Part shown: positions 1 through 7,689 of the stretch, piece after piece
Layout of the letters: every line of letters begins with the position of its first letter
Position numbering within the stretch: position 1 is the stretch's first letter
Assembly: GCF_003851045.1 (NCBI RefSeq)
Contig: NZ_BFBX01000051.1
Coordinates: forward strand, 1,994-49,155
Direction of reading: 5' to 3'
Source of the DNA: Paenibacillus sp. 598K
GTDB lineage: Bacteria > Bacillota > Bacilli > Paenibacillales > Paenibacillaceae
DNA: 47,162 bases
The notes under the pieces: model-generated
What the model saw: only the letters and a program-made list of their open reading frames with translations
What the model was told of the DNA's origin: nothing
Databases searched by the model: none
Made by a program: the position numbers and the translations under genes

Positions 1-659
1 AGCAGCAGGGCCAGCGCGATGAGCGTCACGCCCCATGGCCACAGGCTTTGCCAATGCGTCCATACCCGGCCATTGAGCGAGCCGAAGTTCCAGAGCAGGA
101 TCGACGCCAGTCCCTGCTGCTGGCGGAGCAGCAGCAGGGAGGTCAGCGCCTGCAGGATCGATGTCGCGACGATGCCTGTCAGGGCGAGACGGGCCCCGTG
201 ATTGCCCTTGCGACCGTTCAGCGCATAGATCGCCAGCGTCGTGCCGATCCCGCCGACCATGGCGAGCAAGGCGAGCCGCGAGCCTGAGCCCAGGAGCATC
301 GGCGCGTGCTGCATCGCCAGCACGATCGCCAACACCGAGCCTGCGGAGACGCCGATCAAGCCCGGCTCGACGAGCGGATTGCGCAACACGATCTGCAGGA
401 TCGCGCCCGCCAGACCGAGCATCGCGCCCGCCAGCAGGCCGACCAGCACGCGCGGCAGCCGCAGCTGCCAGAGGATATGGCGAACGCCCGCATCTTCGCC
501 CCAGCCGAGCAGCGCCCGCCACATCTCTGCTGCCGACAGCGCGCTCCGTCCATAGGTCAGGTGCAGCAGCGTCAGCAGCAGGACTAGCGCCATAAGCGCG
601 CCGCAGACGAGGAGCAGTCGCGCTCTGGCGGTCGCCCTGACCGGATTGCCGTTACCCAT
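1..659 (-). CDS. FecCD-family ABC permease, second subunit (C-terminus beyond window)
   Basis: Membrane permease of a siderophore, haem or cobalamin-type importer. Reading leftward from ATG at 659 there are 219 open codons before the window edge, so the C-terminal third is missing. Visible family features are an N-terminal hydrophobic helix, the LRLPRVLVGLLAGAMLG segment, the LRNPLVEPGLIGVSAGS segment and alternating hydrophobic stretches. The start overlaps the stop of the upstream permease by 8 bases (ATGGGTAA), indicating translational coupling and a heterodimeric channel. The ATPase partner was not seen and probably lies to the left. The family is clear. The substrate is not, and the operators upstream hint at a zinc-responsive rather than iron-responsive system. 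Confidence 0.93.
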   Translation of the reverse strand, partial: MGNGNPVRATARARLLLVCGALMALVLLLTLLHLTYGRSALSAAEMWRALLGWGEDAGVRHILWQLRLPRVLVGLLAGAMLGLAGAILQIVLRNPLVEPGLIGVSAGSVLAIVLAMQHAPMLLGSGSRLALLAMVGGIGTTLAIYALNGRKGNHGARLALTGIVATSILQALTSLLLLRQQQGLASILLWNFGSLNGRVWTHWQSLWPWGVTLIALALL

Positions 660-1674
660 GCTGACCGCCTCCTCTCCGCAGGACGATATAGACCAGGAAG
701 ACCGAGCCGCCGATCAGCGTCGTCCAGACGCCGACCGGGATCTCCATCGGCTCGAGCCACAGGCGCGCCGCCTGATCGGCCAGCGTCAGCAGCGCCGCGC
801 CGCACAGCGCCGAGACGGGCAGGACGAGCCGCGCATCCTGCGATCGCGTCATCGCGCGCGTCAGATGGGGGGCGAGCAGAGCGATGTAGCCGATCGGCCC
901 GCACTGAGCGACGGTGGCGGCCACGAGCAGCGTGGAGACGACGAGCACCGTCAGCCTTACCCGTTCCACCCGCACCCCCAGACCCGCAGCCGTCTCCTCG
1001 CCGAGCTGCAGCAGGTTGACCGACCTCGCCAGTCCGAGGGCGATCGGCAGCACGAGCAGACACCAGGGGAGCAGCCCCTCCACCTGCTCCCAACCCCGAT
1101 TGGCCAGCGAGCCGAGCAGATAAGCATAGAGCAGATTGACGTCATTGCCCGTGCCGAGCGCGATCAGGACGACGAGCAGCCCGTTCAGCATCGCCGACAC
1201 CGCCATCCCGGTCAGCAGCATGCCGGTCGCGCCGATGCTGCGGGCGGCCAGGACGACGACCCCGCCGCTGAGCAGACCTCCGGACAGCGCCAACAGCGGA
1301 TGCAGATGGAAGGGCACCGGCAGATGGAGCACGGTGATCGTCGCGACCGCGAGCGACGATCCCGCAGAGACGCCGAGCAGCTCCGGCCCGGCGAGCCGAT
1401 TGCGCAGCGCGCCCTGCATGAGCGTGCCGGCCGCCGCCAGCATCGCCCCTACGAGCATGCCCAACAGGATACGCGGCAGTCGGATGTCGAGCACGATCGT
1501 ACGCTCCAGCTCCTCGCCGCCTCCCGCCCACAGGATCGCGCCCAGCGTAGACCAGTCGAAGACGCGAGAGCCCCATCTCAACCCTGCCGCCATCGTCGCC
1601 GTCAGCAGGAGGCACAAGAGAAGGACCGGGAGCATCGCAGCTCTTCCGGTCCGGTAAGTTCGACTACCCGGCAT
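652..1674 (-). CDS. FecCD-family ABC permease, first subunit
   Basis: Complete 340-residue permease of the FecCD/BtuC type, the usual family length, acting in the cytoplasmic membrane as half of an import channel. It shows DIRLPRILLGMLVGAMLAAAG, the LRNRLAGPELLGVSAGSSLA segment, the C-terminal CGPIGYIALLAPHLTR coupling-helix region typical of BtuC/FhuB, and about ten hydrophobic helices. The start at 1674 has GGAGG eight bases upstream. The gene lies 12 bases after the binding-protein gene and overlaps the next permease by 8 bases, so the three form one operon. Assignment to the family is secure; the ligand cannot be read from the sequence. Confidence 0.94.
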   Translation of the reverse strand: MPGSRTYRTGRAAMLPVLLLCLLLTATMAAGLRWGSRVFDWSTLGAILWAGGGEELERTIVLDIRLPRILLGMLVGAMLAAAGTLMQGALRNRLAGPELLGVSAGSSLAVATITVLHLPVPFHLHPLLALSGGLLSGGVVVLAARSIGATGMLLTGMAVSAMLNGLLVVLIALGTGNDVNLLYAYLLGSLANRGWEQVEGLLPWCLLVLPIALGLARSVNLLQLGEETAAGLGVRVERVRLTVLVVSTLLVAATVAQCGPIGYIALLAPHLTRAMTRSQDARLVLPVSALCGAALLTLADQAARLWLEPMEIPVGVWTTLIGGSVFLVYIVLRRGGGQHG

Positions 1675-1686
1675 CGCAGCGGCCTC

Positions 1687-2730
1687 CTACGACTGCCCCG
1701 GGTACAGTATAGCCATCGCTTCGTCGAGCAGGATGCCAAGCGAGCGGCTCCCCCTGCCATCTCCCCAGATCGGCGAGCGCACCTCATGCACCTGACCGTG
1801 CTGCACCGCCGATAGCTTGTCCCAGAGCGGCGATGCCGCCAGCTGCTCCGAGACCGGCACGGCATCCGCTCCGAAGGCATAGCTCTCGACGAAGATCACG
1901 TCCGGGTCCTCGGCGATCAGCCGCTCCAGCGAGTAGGGCACTGCGCCTTCGCCATAGGGATCGTCCTCCGGCTTCTCGACCTTCCACGGATAATCGGATA
2001 TCTGGGCCATCACAGTACCGCCGAGACCGGATTGCGTGATGACCGAGAAGTTGACATCCGAGCCATAGATGATGAGCGCCTTTTTGTCCTTTGGCGACGC
2101 TGCGGCAGCTTGCGCCAGCTTGTCGAGGAACCGTTGCTTGGCCGCCTCGGCTTCAGCTGTTTTGCCGGTCAGTCGTCCGATGGTCTCTAGGACAGCGAGC
2201 GATTCGTCGTAGTGCTTCGGATTGACCAGATAGAGCGGAGCGACGCCAGTCAGTCCCTCGCGCAGCGTGTCATGGACGCCCTGCAGGCCGAACACCAGGT
2301 CAGGCGCGGTCGTGACAATATCCTCCAGACTCGGCTCGAAAAAGCTGCCCCCGATCGACGGCAGAGACTCGCCTGCGCTGCCATAAAACTCGGGCGCGCT
2401 GGCAATCGTCCGCACGCCGCCCTCGGCGACGGCCGCAGGCTCCATGCCCAGCTCGGCCAGCACGTCTACGCATAGCGAGACGATGCATGCGATGTTCTCG
2501 ACCGGCTTCTCGAATCGCAAGGTCGCGCCTGTCACGTCCTGCACCTCTACCGGCTCGAAGACCGCTTCCACTTCCGTATCGGTCGCTGTCGTCTCCTGCC
2601 CGGCGACCGACTCGACTTGTTGCTGCGGCTGCCCGCTCTCCCCCGTATTGCCGCTGTTGCCGCAGGCGGCAACGGTCAGCATGACGAGGATCAGTATACT
2701 TGCCCAGCCATATCGTGTTCTGTTTCTCAT
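1687..2730 (-). CDS. Siderophore/cobalamin-type ABC substrate-binding lipoprotein (FecB/BtuF fold)
   Basis: Extracellular lipoprotein that delivers ligand to the two FecCD permeases downstream. The chosen start at 2730 has GGGAGAG about six bases upstream and gives 347 residues; an upstream in-frame ATG at 2805 would place a charged stretch before the signal peptide and is unlikely. The signal peptide ends at lipobox VAAC with acylated Cys23, followed by a Gly/Ser/Gln-rich linker. The periplasmic-binding fold is recognisable from VENIACIVSLCVDVLAELG, the DLVFGLQG strand, the LAVLETIGRLTGK backbone helix and DPDVIFVES. Two cysteines spaced CX4C sit in the first conserved strand, where relatives usually carry serine or threonine. 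Two Zur-like operators lie just upstream. Confidence 0.92.
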   Translation of the reverse strand: MRNRTRYGWASILILVMLTVAACGNSGNTGESGQPQQQVESVAGQETTATDTEVEAVFEPVEVQDVTGATLRFEKPVENIACIVSLCVDVLAELGMEPAAVAEGGVRTIASAPEFYGSAGESLPSIGGSFFEPSLEDIVTTAPDLVFGLQGVHDTLREGLTGVAPLYLVNPKHYDESLAVLETIGRLTGKTAEAEAAKQRFLDKLAQAAAASPKDKKALIIYGSDVNFSVITQSGLGGTVMAQISDYPWKVEKPEDDPYGEGAVPYSLERLIAEDPDVIFVESYAFGADAVPVSEQLAASPLWDKLSAVQHGQVHEVRSPIWGDGRGSRSLGILLDEAMAILYPGQS

Positions 2731-2747
2731 GTTGCTCTCCCTTTTAT

Positions 2748-2762
2748 GCGTAATTATTACGA
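2748..2762. promoter_or_regulatory. Zur-like operator A
   Basis: GCGTAATTATTACGA matches the Bacillus Zur consensus TCGTAATNATTACGA at 13 of 14 defined positions. The Fur consensus TGATAATNATTATCA fits less well because the CGTAAT/ATTACG half-sites are the Zur hallmark. It lies 18 to 32 bases before the binding-protein start codon, where a bound repressor would block transcription of that operon. Assignment to Zur is by consensus only. Confidence 0.68.
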
Positions 2763-2812
2763 CTTGGATAGAGAGAAGGTCGATTCTCCTTTCACTCTCT
2801 CTCACACACTAA

Positions 2813-2827
2813 TTGTAATCATTACGC
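2813..2827. promoter_or_regulatory. Zur-like operator B
   Basis: TTGTAATCATTACGC matches 12 of 14 defined positions of the Zur consensus and contains the perfect palindrome GTAATCATTAC. It sits directly after the stop codon of the AAA ATPase gene and 51 bases upstream of operator A (end to start), so the two sites bracket the probable promoter of the transporter operon. Confidence 0.6.
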
Positions 2828-2828
2828 T

Positions 2829-3677
2829 TTATCTTGTCAATTGTCCGATTTTATCTCGCTCGCCCGCTCTGTCCATCGGTCGCGGCCGATACTCCGCATA
2901 CGCTTCGTCGATATGATCGACAGCAAGCGGCCGCTCCTGGATGATCGCCTTGCGCATCGCTTTCAGCAGGATCTGCTCCATATCGGCATAGCTGCAACCC
3001 TCCATGCGCTTAGCCGCCTGCTCCCGCACCTCCGGCTCACGAGCAAAGTCGCGGAGCATCAGATCGATGTAGGCGTCTCTCGCCTCGGCACACGGCATCG
3101 TATAGACCATCTTCGTATCGAAGCGGCGCCAGATCGCCGTATCCAGCTCGGTCTCCAGGTTGGTGGCGGCGGCGCAGACGCTGTCGCCGTCAAATTCGTC
3201 CAGGCATTGCAGCAGCGTATTGACGACGCGCGACATCTCCTTCACCTCGTCGTTGTTATCCCGCGTCCTCGCGATCGCGTCGAATTCGTCGAGGAACAGG
3301 ACGCAGGGCGAGGCTTTGGCGTATTCGAATATTTTGCGCACATTACTGGCCGTCTCCCCCAGATGACTATGGATGATCGCATCGAGCCGCACCAGCACCA
3401 GCGGCAGCTCCAATCTGGCAGCCAGGTAGTAGGCGGTCAGCGTCTTGCCGGTGCCGGGCGGACCGAACATGACGAGCTTGTTGGGGATCGGCACATCGTA
3501 CGCTTCGAACTTCTCCTTCATCGCCAGGATCGTCAGGAACTCGTCGACGATGCGCCGATTGTCGGGCGGCAGCACGATGCGCCTCACCTTTCGAGTGCAC
3601 TCCTTGGGCGTGTAGTAAGTTGCGGTGTCGATGCCTTTGGCCCGGGGAATCCGGGCGTTCGGCTTGGCTTTCGTCAT
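2829..3677 (-). CDS. AAA+ ATPase
   Basis: Soluble 282-residue AAA+ ATPase. Walker A is GPPGTGKT at residues 72-79, Walker B is VLFLDEFD with the catalytic DE at 130-131, sensor 1 Asn is at 173, and an arginine finger candidate lies in WRRFD near 186. A helical lid domain (EGCSYADMEQILLKAMRKA) follows. There is no protease, helicase or transmembrane part, and the first 45 residues are basic and not recognisable. It resembles single-domain CDC48-like AAA proteins; the substrate is unknown. The ribosome site AGGAAG precedes ATG at 3677. A sigma-A-like promoter and a Zur-like box lie immediately upstream, and the metal transporter genes follow on the same strand, so a metal-starvation role is inferred. 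Confidence 0.88.
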   Translation of the reverse strand: MTKAKPNARIPRAKGIDTATYYTPKECTRKVRRIVLPPDNRRIVDEFLTILAMKEKFEAYDVPIPNKLVMFGPPGTGKTLTAYYLAARLELPLVLVRLDAIIHSHLGETASNVRKIFEYAKASPCVLFLDEFDAIARTRDNNDEVKEMSRVVNTLLQCLDEFDGDSVCAAATNLETELDTAIWRRFDTKMVYTMPCAEARDAYIDLMLRDFAREPEVREQAAKRMEGCSYADMEQILLKAMRKAIIQERPLAVDHIDEAYAEYRPRPMDRAGERDKIGQLTR

Positions 3678-3692
3678 ATCGCACTTCCTTAT

Positions 3693-3707
3693 ACGTAATA
3701 TTTACTA
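3693..3707. promoter_or_regulatory. Zur-like operator C
   Basis: ACGTAATATTTACTA matches 11 of 14 defined positions of the Zur consensus. It begins four bases downstream of the -10 element of the AAA ATPase promoter, overlapping the expected transcription start. That is a classic repressor position, and the placement supports the weak match. Confidence 0.5.
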
Positions 3708-3710
3708 TTT

Positions 3711-3738
3711 ATTATAACGCCGTCCTGATGAAATGCAA
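3711..3738 (-). promoter_or_regulatory. Promoter of the AAA ATPase gene
   Basis: On the minus strand TTGCAT (3738-3733) and TATAAT (3716-3711) are separated by 16 bases. This is a good sigma-A-like match, directed at the AAA ATPase start 34 bases further on. Confidence 0.6.
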
Positions 3739-3769
3739 TCGACAAATCTCTACTAATCGCCTTACGCAC

Positions 3770-3797
3770 AAAAAAAGTCGGCTAGTTCGCCGACTTT
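3770..3797 (-). terminator. Rho-independent terminator after the YxeA-family gene
   Basis: The nine-base perfect stem AAAGTCGGC/GCCGACTTT has a six-base loop and is followed on the minus strand by a run of T. It overlaps the last codon of the gene and closes the exporter operon. Confidence 0.88.
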
Positions 3798-4150
3798 AGC
3801 TTATCTTGCGCCTGTCTTGGAATTTCCCCCCATGTTACGCCGTCGTACGACGTCACACTGCCCGATTTTTTGGTATACAGCTTCAGATACCCGTCTACCT
3901 TCAGCTTCTTCGCAGCGGAGAAGCTGGTCATTGTTTGCTTGCCGTCCTTATCATAGGCAGGAAGTTCATACCAGTAACGCGTATCAATCTCTCCGGAATT
4001 CAACTTCGTCTCCTCGAGGTGATGGGGCTCGCCAATCTGTACATATAAATGCTCCTTGCCGAGACGATTGATATCGAAGGTGGCCAGAAATGCGATCCCT
4101 CCAACGAACAACACGGCCAGAACGCCGATAATTGCAACTAATTTTTTCAT
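3782..4150 (-). CDS. YxeA-family (DUF1093-type) small exported protein
   Basis: 122-residue protein with one N-terminal hydrophobic segment (residues 3-24: signal peptide or membrane anchor) and a small beta-rich domain with the pattern YVQIGEP, TRYWYELPAYDKDGK, LKVDGYLKLY and VTSYDGVTWGEIP, typical of the YxeA family of about 115 residues. The function of this family is unknown; members are often found beside peptide-resistance ABC transporters. AGGGAG precedes ATG at 4150. It is the last gene of the operon, 15 bases after the permease, and ends inside a terminator. Confidence 0.88.
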   Translation of the reverse strand: MKKLVAIIGVLAVLFVGGIAFLATFDINRLGKEHLYVQIGEPHHLEETKLNSGEIDTRYWYELPAYDKDGKQTMTSFSAAKKLKVDGYLKLYTKKSGSVTSYDGVTWGEIPRQAQDKLKSAN

Positions 4151-4165
4151 GTTTTTATACTCCCT

Positions 4166-6016
4166 TCAAGATTTATCGATCGGCAGGACGCTCCGCTCGA
4201 AGCTTCTCGCCGTCGCAATATAGTACAAGAGATAGATGATGCTATAGGCAAGCATCCATAACAAGACGGGAATCCATAAATCGGTCTGTAGTATATTGGA
4301 AAAGGCCAGCAGCGCCACTCCGCCGTGCAGCAGCCCTAGCATCAGCGGCGCTGCGAACATCATCCCTACCTGCTGGCGAATACTGCGTCTCATCTCGCGT
4401 CTAGAGATTCCGAGCTTGCTCAGTACAGCATAGGTCGCCCGATCCTCCTCGGCTTCTGTCAGCGTCTTGAAGAAGATCATGCTGCCAGTAGCGACCAGGA
4501 AGACCAAACCAAGGAAGCTGCCGACGAACAGCATCGCTCCGAGTCCTCCGATAGACGTGCGATACATCTCTACGGCGCTGGAGAATTGCTCTGTCTGCTC
4601 ACCAAGTGTCCTGGACAACTCCAGATGGCTTTTATAGTCCTTCACATCGACCATCTGATACCGAAGCTCCTGTGCGTCAATCGCTTCATAATCTCGCGAG
4701 GTCATCACCATCACCCGAGCGCCTATCGTCTTGACATTGAACAAAGGCTGCTCATACAACCGTGATACGGGATAATCGACGTCTTCCCATGCTATAGATT
4801 CCGGCAATACCGAAAATCGCTTATCATACAAGGCATCAATCAACAGCACACTGCCTTCATCCGGCGGCGCAAGCTCCCTCCAGCCCAGACGTTGGGCCGG
4901 TCCAGCGAAGTATTCGTATGGAATGGCCGTGATTTCCCATTGCTGTCCGCCCTGCTGGATGCGCAGCGATTTGCCGAATACCTCCGCCTCGAACTCAACG
5001 ATCGACGAGTCGAGCGCAACAGCTTCCCCTTGCCACATAAAGCTGTACGGGGCAAACGTCTTCACCTCCTGCTCGGCATTATAATACAGCCCGAATACCG
5101 CGCCGCCCGCAGTAATCGTCGTGGCGCTAAGCGTCGCGATGATCGTAAGCGTGCGGGCATTGCCCTTGACTCGATAGAGCATCTGCGACATCGAGAGCAG
5201 CCGCAGTCCTCGCCATGCCAGCGAGGGCAATCGCTTCAGACGATGTAGCATATAGACGAGCACGCTGCGAAAAATAAGGAAAGTTCCAAAAATCGTCAGG
5301 CCGATGATGACGAGCGGCGTCGCCACACTGAGCATCCGCCACGCCTCGGACGAGGTCAGATCCTGCAGCGCCAGCCAGTACCCGCATGTCAGTGTCGCCA
5401 TACCTGCCAACGCCGAGACGAAGCTTGCTCTGGGCAGCGCTTCGCCTGCCTTCTCGGCATGAAATAACTCGATCAGCCGAAAGCGATAGATGACGCGATA
5501 GGCCTGCAACGAGGTGGCAACGAAGAGCAACAGAAAGACAATTGCCGTATGCATAACAGCTTTCTGAGAGAAGATAAAACCGACTGTCAGTTCCAGACCC
5601 ATAAGCTTGAGCAGAACGGCCAGTAGCGCTTGCGACACCAGGAAGCCAAGGCCGATACCCGCCACTAGCGACGCGATACCGATAACGATGTTCTCGAAGA
5701 ACAGCATCCAGCCAATAGCCCGCTTGCGCACTCCCATCAGCGCGTACAAGGCAACCTCCTTTTTGCGTTTTTTGACGAAGAAGGCGTTGGAGTACAAAAC
5801 GAAGATCGCGACAAAGACAATGAGTACAAACGCCGAAGCGCTCATCAAGCTTTGCATGCGCTGGGACTCCTCGGACAGCTCGCTGATCTCCTTGCTATAC
5901 TGCAACGTCACGAAAGTAAAGTAGATCAGGATCGAGAAGACAGTCGCGCCGATGTACAGGCCGTAGCTTCTCATATTGCGCTTCATGTTCCTCAGCGTCA
6001 GCTCAGTTAGCGTCAT
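4166..6016 (-). CDS. BceB-like ABC transporter permease (FtsX-fold)
   Basis: 616-residue membrane protein with about ten hydrophobic helices arranged as in BceB/VraG permeases. Four helices fill the first 200 residues (including KKRKKEVALYALMGVRKR, the conserved FtsX cytoplasmic loop), a large extracellular domain lies between roughly residues 300 and 480, and a C-terminal helix group contains EEDRATYAVLSKLGISRREMRRSI. Such permeases, with their ATPase, protect cells from cell-wall antibiotics such as bacitracin and lantibiotics by freeing the lipid target and by signalling to a histidine kinase. The ATG at 6016 was preferred; a GTG three codons earlier is possible. The start overlaps the ATPase gene, showing coupling. 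Confidence 0.9.
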   Translation of the reverse strand: MTLTELTLRNMKRNMRSYGLYIGATVFSILIYFTFVTLQYSKEISELSEESQRMQSLMSASAFVLIVFVAIFVLYSNAFFVKKRKKEVALYALMGVRKRAIGWMLFFENIVIGIASLVAGIGLGFLVSQALLAVLLKLMGLELTVGFIFSQKAVMHTAIVFLLLFVATSLQAYRVIYRFRLIELFHAEKAGEALPRASFVSALAGMATLTCGYWLALQDLTSSEAWRMLSVATPLVIIGLTIFGTFLIFRSVLVYMLHRLKRLPSLAWRGLRLLSMSQMLYRVKGNARTLTIIATLSATTITAGGAVFGLYYNAEQEVKTFAPYSFMWQGEAVALDSSIVEFEAEVFGKSLRIQQGGQQWEITAIPYEYFAGPAQRLGWRELAPPDEGSVLLIDALYDKRFSVLPESIAWEDVDYPVSRLYEQPLFNVKTIGARVMVMTSRDYEAIDAQELRYQMVDVKDYKSHLELSRTLGEQTEQFSSAVEMYRTSIGGLGAMLFVGSFLGLVFLVATGSMIFFKTLTEAEEDRATYAVLSKLGISRREMRRSIRQQVGMMFAAPLMLGLLHGGVALLAFSNILQTDLWIPVLLWMLAYSIIYLLYYIATARSFERSVLPIDKS

Positions 6017-6770
6017 CGACCACACCGCCCAAGCTGGACATCGTGTCCATGATTTGTTGGAAAAACGCTTTGCGGCTCTGCGAGCCGCGGCTCAGCTCGG
6101 ACGCAAGACGCCCATCCTTAATGAACAGGATCCGGCCGCAAAAGCTCGCGGCGAACGCGTCATGGGTGACCATCATAATCGTCGTCCCTTGCGAGGCATT
6201 CATCGCGCTCAATCGATCCAGCAGATCGGTAGCCGAACTGGAATCGAGCGCCCCGGTCGGCTCGTCAGCGAACAACAGCTTCGGGTCGGTAATCAAGGCG
6301 CGACATGCGGCCGTACGTTGCTTTTGCCCCCCGGATATCTGGTAAGGATAATTGTTGAGCAGGCGATCGATGCCAAATGCCGCCGTTATCGCTTCGACGC
6401 GCGCATTGATCTCGGCAGCCGGCCGCTTCGCGACGGCGAGCGGGAGCAGGATGTTCTCCCGCACCGTGAGCGAGTCGAGCAGATGATAGTCCTGGAAGAT
6501 GAACCCGAGATTGCGGCGTCTGAAGTCAGCGAGTTGATCCTCCTTCATCCCGCTCAGTTGATCCTCGCCGATATAGATATCCCCTCTCGTCGGCGCATCG
6601 ATCGTCGCCAGCACATGAAGCAGCGTCGACTTGCCGGAGCCTGACGGGCCCATGATGCCGACGAACTCGCCCTCCTCCATATCGAACGTAATTTCCTTCA
6701 GCGCCTGGAAGCTATTCGCGCCCTTTCCATACATTTTGTCTACCTTTCTTACACTTAACAATACGCTCAT
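6003..6770 (-). CDS. BceA-like ABC transporter ATP-binding protein
   Basis: 255-residue ATPase of the MacB/LolD/BceA class that powers the FtsX-fold permease. Walker A GPSGSGKST lies near residues 43-51, followed by a Q-loop (FIFQDYHLLDSLTV), the signature ISGGQKQR, Walker B LLFADEPTGALDS and the switch His in MMVTHD. The start at 6770 is favoured by GAGGGG upstream; an ATG eleven codons earlier would remove that site from the leader. TATAGT at 6807-6802 is a plausible -10. The divergent response regulator 195 bases away is the likely controller. Confidence 0.93.
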   Translation of the reverse strand: MSVLLSVRKVDKMYGKGANSFQALKEITFDMEEGEFVGIMGPSGSGKSTLLHVLATIDAPTRGDIYIGEDQLSGMKEDQLADFRRRNLGFIFQDYHLLDSLTVRENILLPLAVAKRPAAEINARVEAITAAFGIDRLLNNYPYQISGGQKQRTAACRALITDPKLLFADEPTGALDSSSATDLLDRLSAMNASQGTTIMMVTHDAFAASFCGRILFIKDGRLASELSRGSQSRKAFFQQIMDTMSSLGGVVDDAN

Positions 6771-6879
6771 CGCCGCATCCCCTCTTTCCTTGTATGCTTC
6801 CACTATACGGCGCTGTCTTTAACTCACCTTCACGCAAACCTTACAAAATGTTTAAATCCGCTCTCCTGCTGCGCGAACA

Positions 6880-6888
6880 TGGTACACT
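6880..6888 (+). promoter_or_regulatory. Extended -10 promoter for the two-component genes
   Basis: TG, one base, then TACACT forms an extended -10 element, located 78 bases before the response regulator start. No convincing -35 is visible. The A+T-rich imperfect dyad TTACAAAATGTTTAA at 6841-6855 just upstream is a candidate regulator site. Confidence 0.42.
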
Positions 6889-6965
6889 AGGACATATCCA
6901 AAAGACAGCCTGGGGTTGGGACGCACCATAGGGCCAAAAAAAGCTGCCGGGAAAGGATGAACGAT

Positions 6966-7679
6966 ATGGAACAACCCTGCATCCTCGTCGTCGATGACGA
7001 GGCCGATCTGTGCCGATTGGTCAAAACTGCGCTGCATAAGGAAGGGCTGACGAACGTGGAGACGGCAGGCAGCGTGCAGATGGGCTGGACGCTGTTCGAG
7101 CGGCTCGCGCCTGACCTGGCAATCCTCGACATCATGCTGCCCGACGGCGAAGGCTTCGACCTGTGCCGCAGAATCCGCGAGGTGTCGCGCATCCCGATCC
7201 TGTTCCTGTCGGCAAGGGATGAGGAGGTGGACAAGCTGCTGGGACTGGCAATCGGCGGCGACGACTATGTGACCAAGCCGTTCAGCCCCAAGGAGGTCGC
7301 CTATCGGGTCAAAGCGCAGCTCAGACGGGCTGGCATCTATGCAGCAGAGAGCGGACAGACAGCCGATGCAAAGGTTGAGCACGCGGTCACGGTCGGGCCC
7401 TTCACTATAAATGGAGATCGGACAGAGGTATGGAAGAGCAGCGAGCGCCTGGAGCTAACAGCCAAGGAGGTCGGGCTGATGGCGTGCTTCATGCGCAATC
7501 CGAATCGAATCCTCAGCAAGGAGACGCTTTTCAGGACGGTATGGGGCGAGGACTTTTACGGAGCGGACAATACGTTGATGGTTCATATTCGCAGATTGAG
7601 GGAAAAGATAGAGGATACGCCTTCCGAGCCCCGACATATCGTAACGGTCAAAGGGCTGGGCTATCGTTTTCAGGAGTAG
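6966..7679 (+). CDS. OmpR-family response regulator
   Basis: 237-residue two-domain regulator. The receiver domain has acidic residues in VVDDEAD, phospho-acceptor Asp55 in LAILDIMLPDG, and Lys in VTKPFSP. The C-terminal winged helix contains ELTAKEVGLMACFMRNPNRILSKETL and VHIRRLREKIEDTP, ending with the usual VKGLGYRF. ATG at 6966 has AAGGATG six to seven bases upstream; an ATG at 6957 overlaps that site. It lies 10 bases before the kinase and is divergent from the Bce-like exporter operon, which it probably activates. Confidence 0.92.
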   Translation: MEQPCILVVDDEADLCRLVKTALHKEGLTNVETAGSVQMGWTLFERLAPDLAILDIMLPDGEGFDLCRRIREVSRIPILFLSARDEEVDKLLGLAIGGDDYVTKPFSPKEVAYRVKAQLRRAGIYAAESGQTADAKVEHAVTVGPFTINGDRTEVWKSSERLELTAKEVGLMACFMRNPNRILSKETLFRTVWGEDFYGADNTLMVHIRRLREKIEDTPSEPRHIVTVKGLGYRFQE

Positions 7680-7689
7680 GTGAGCAGAC

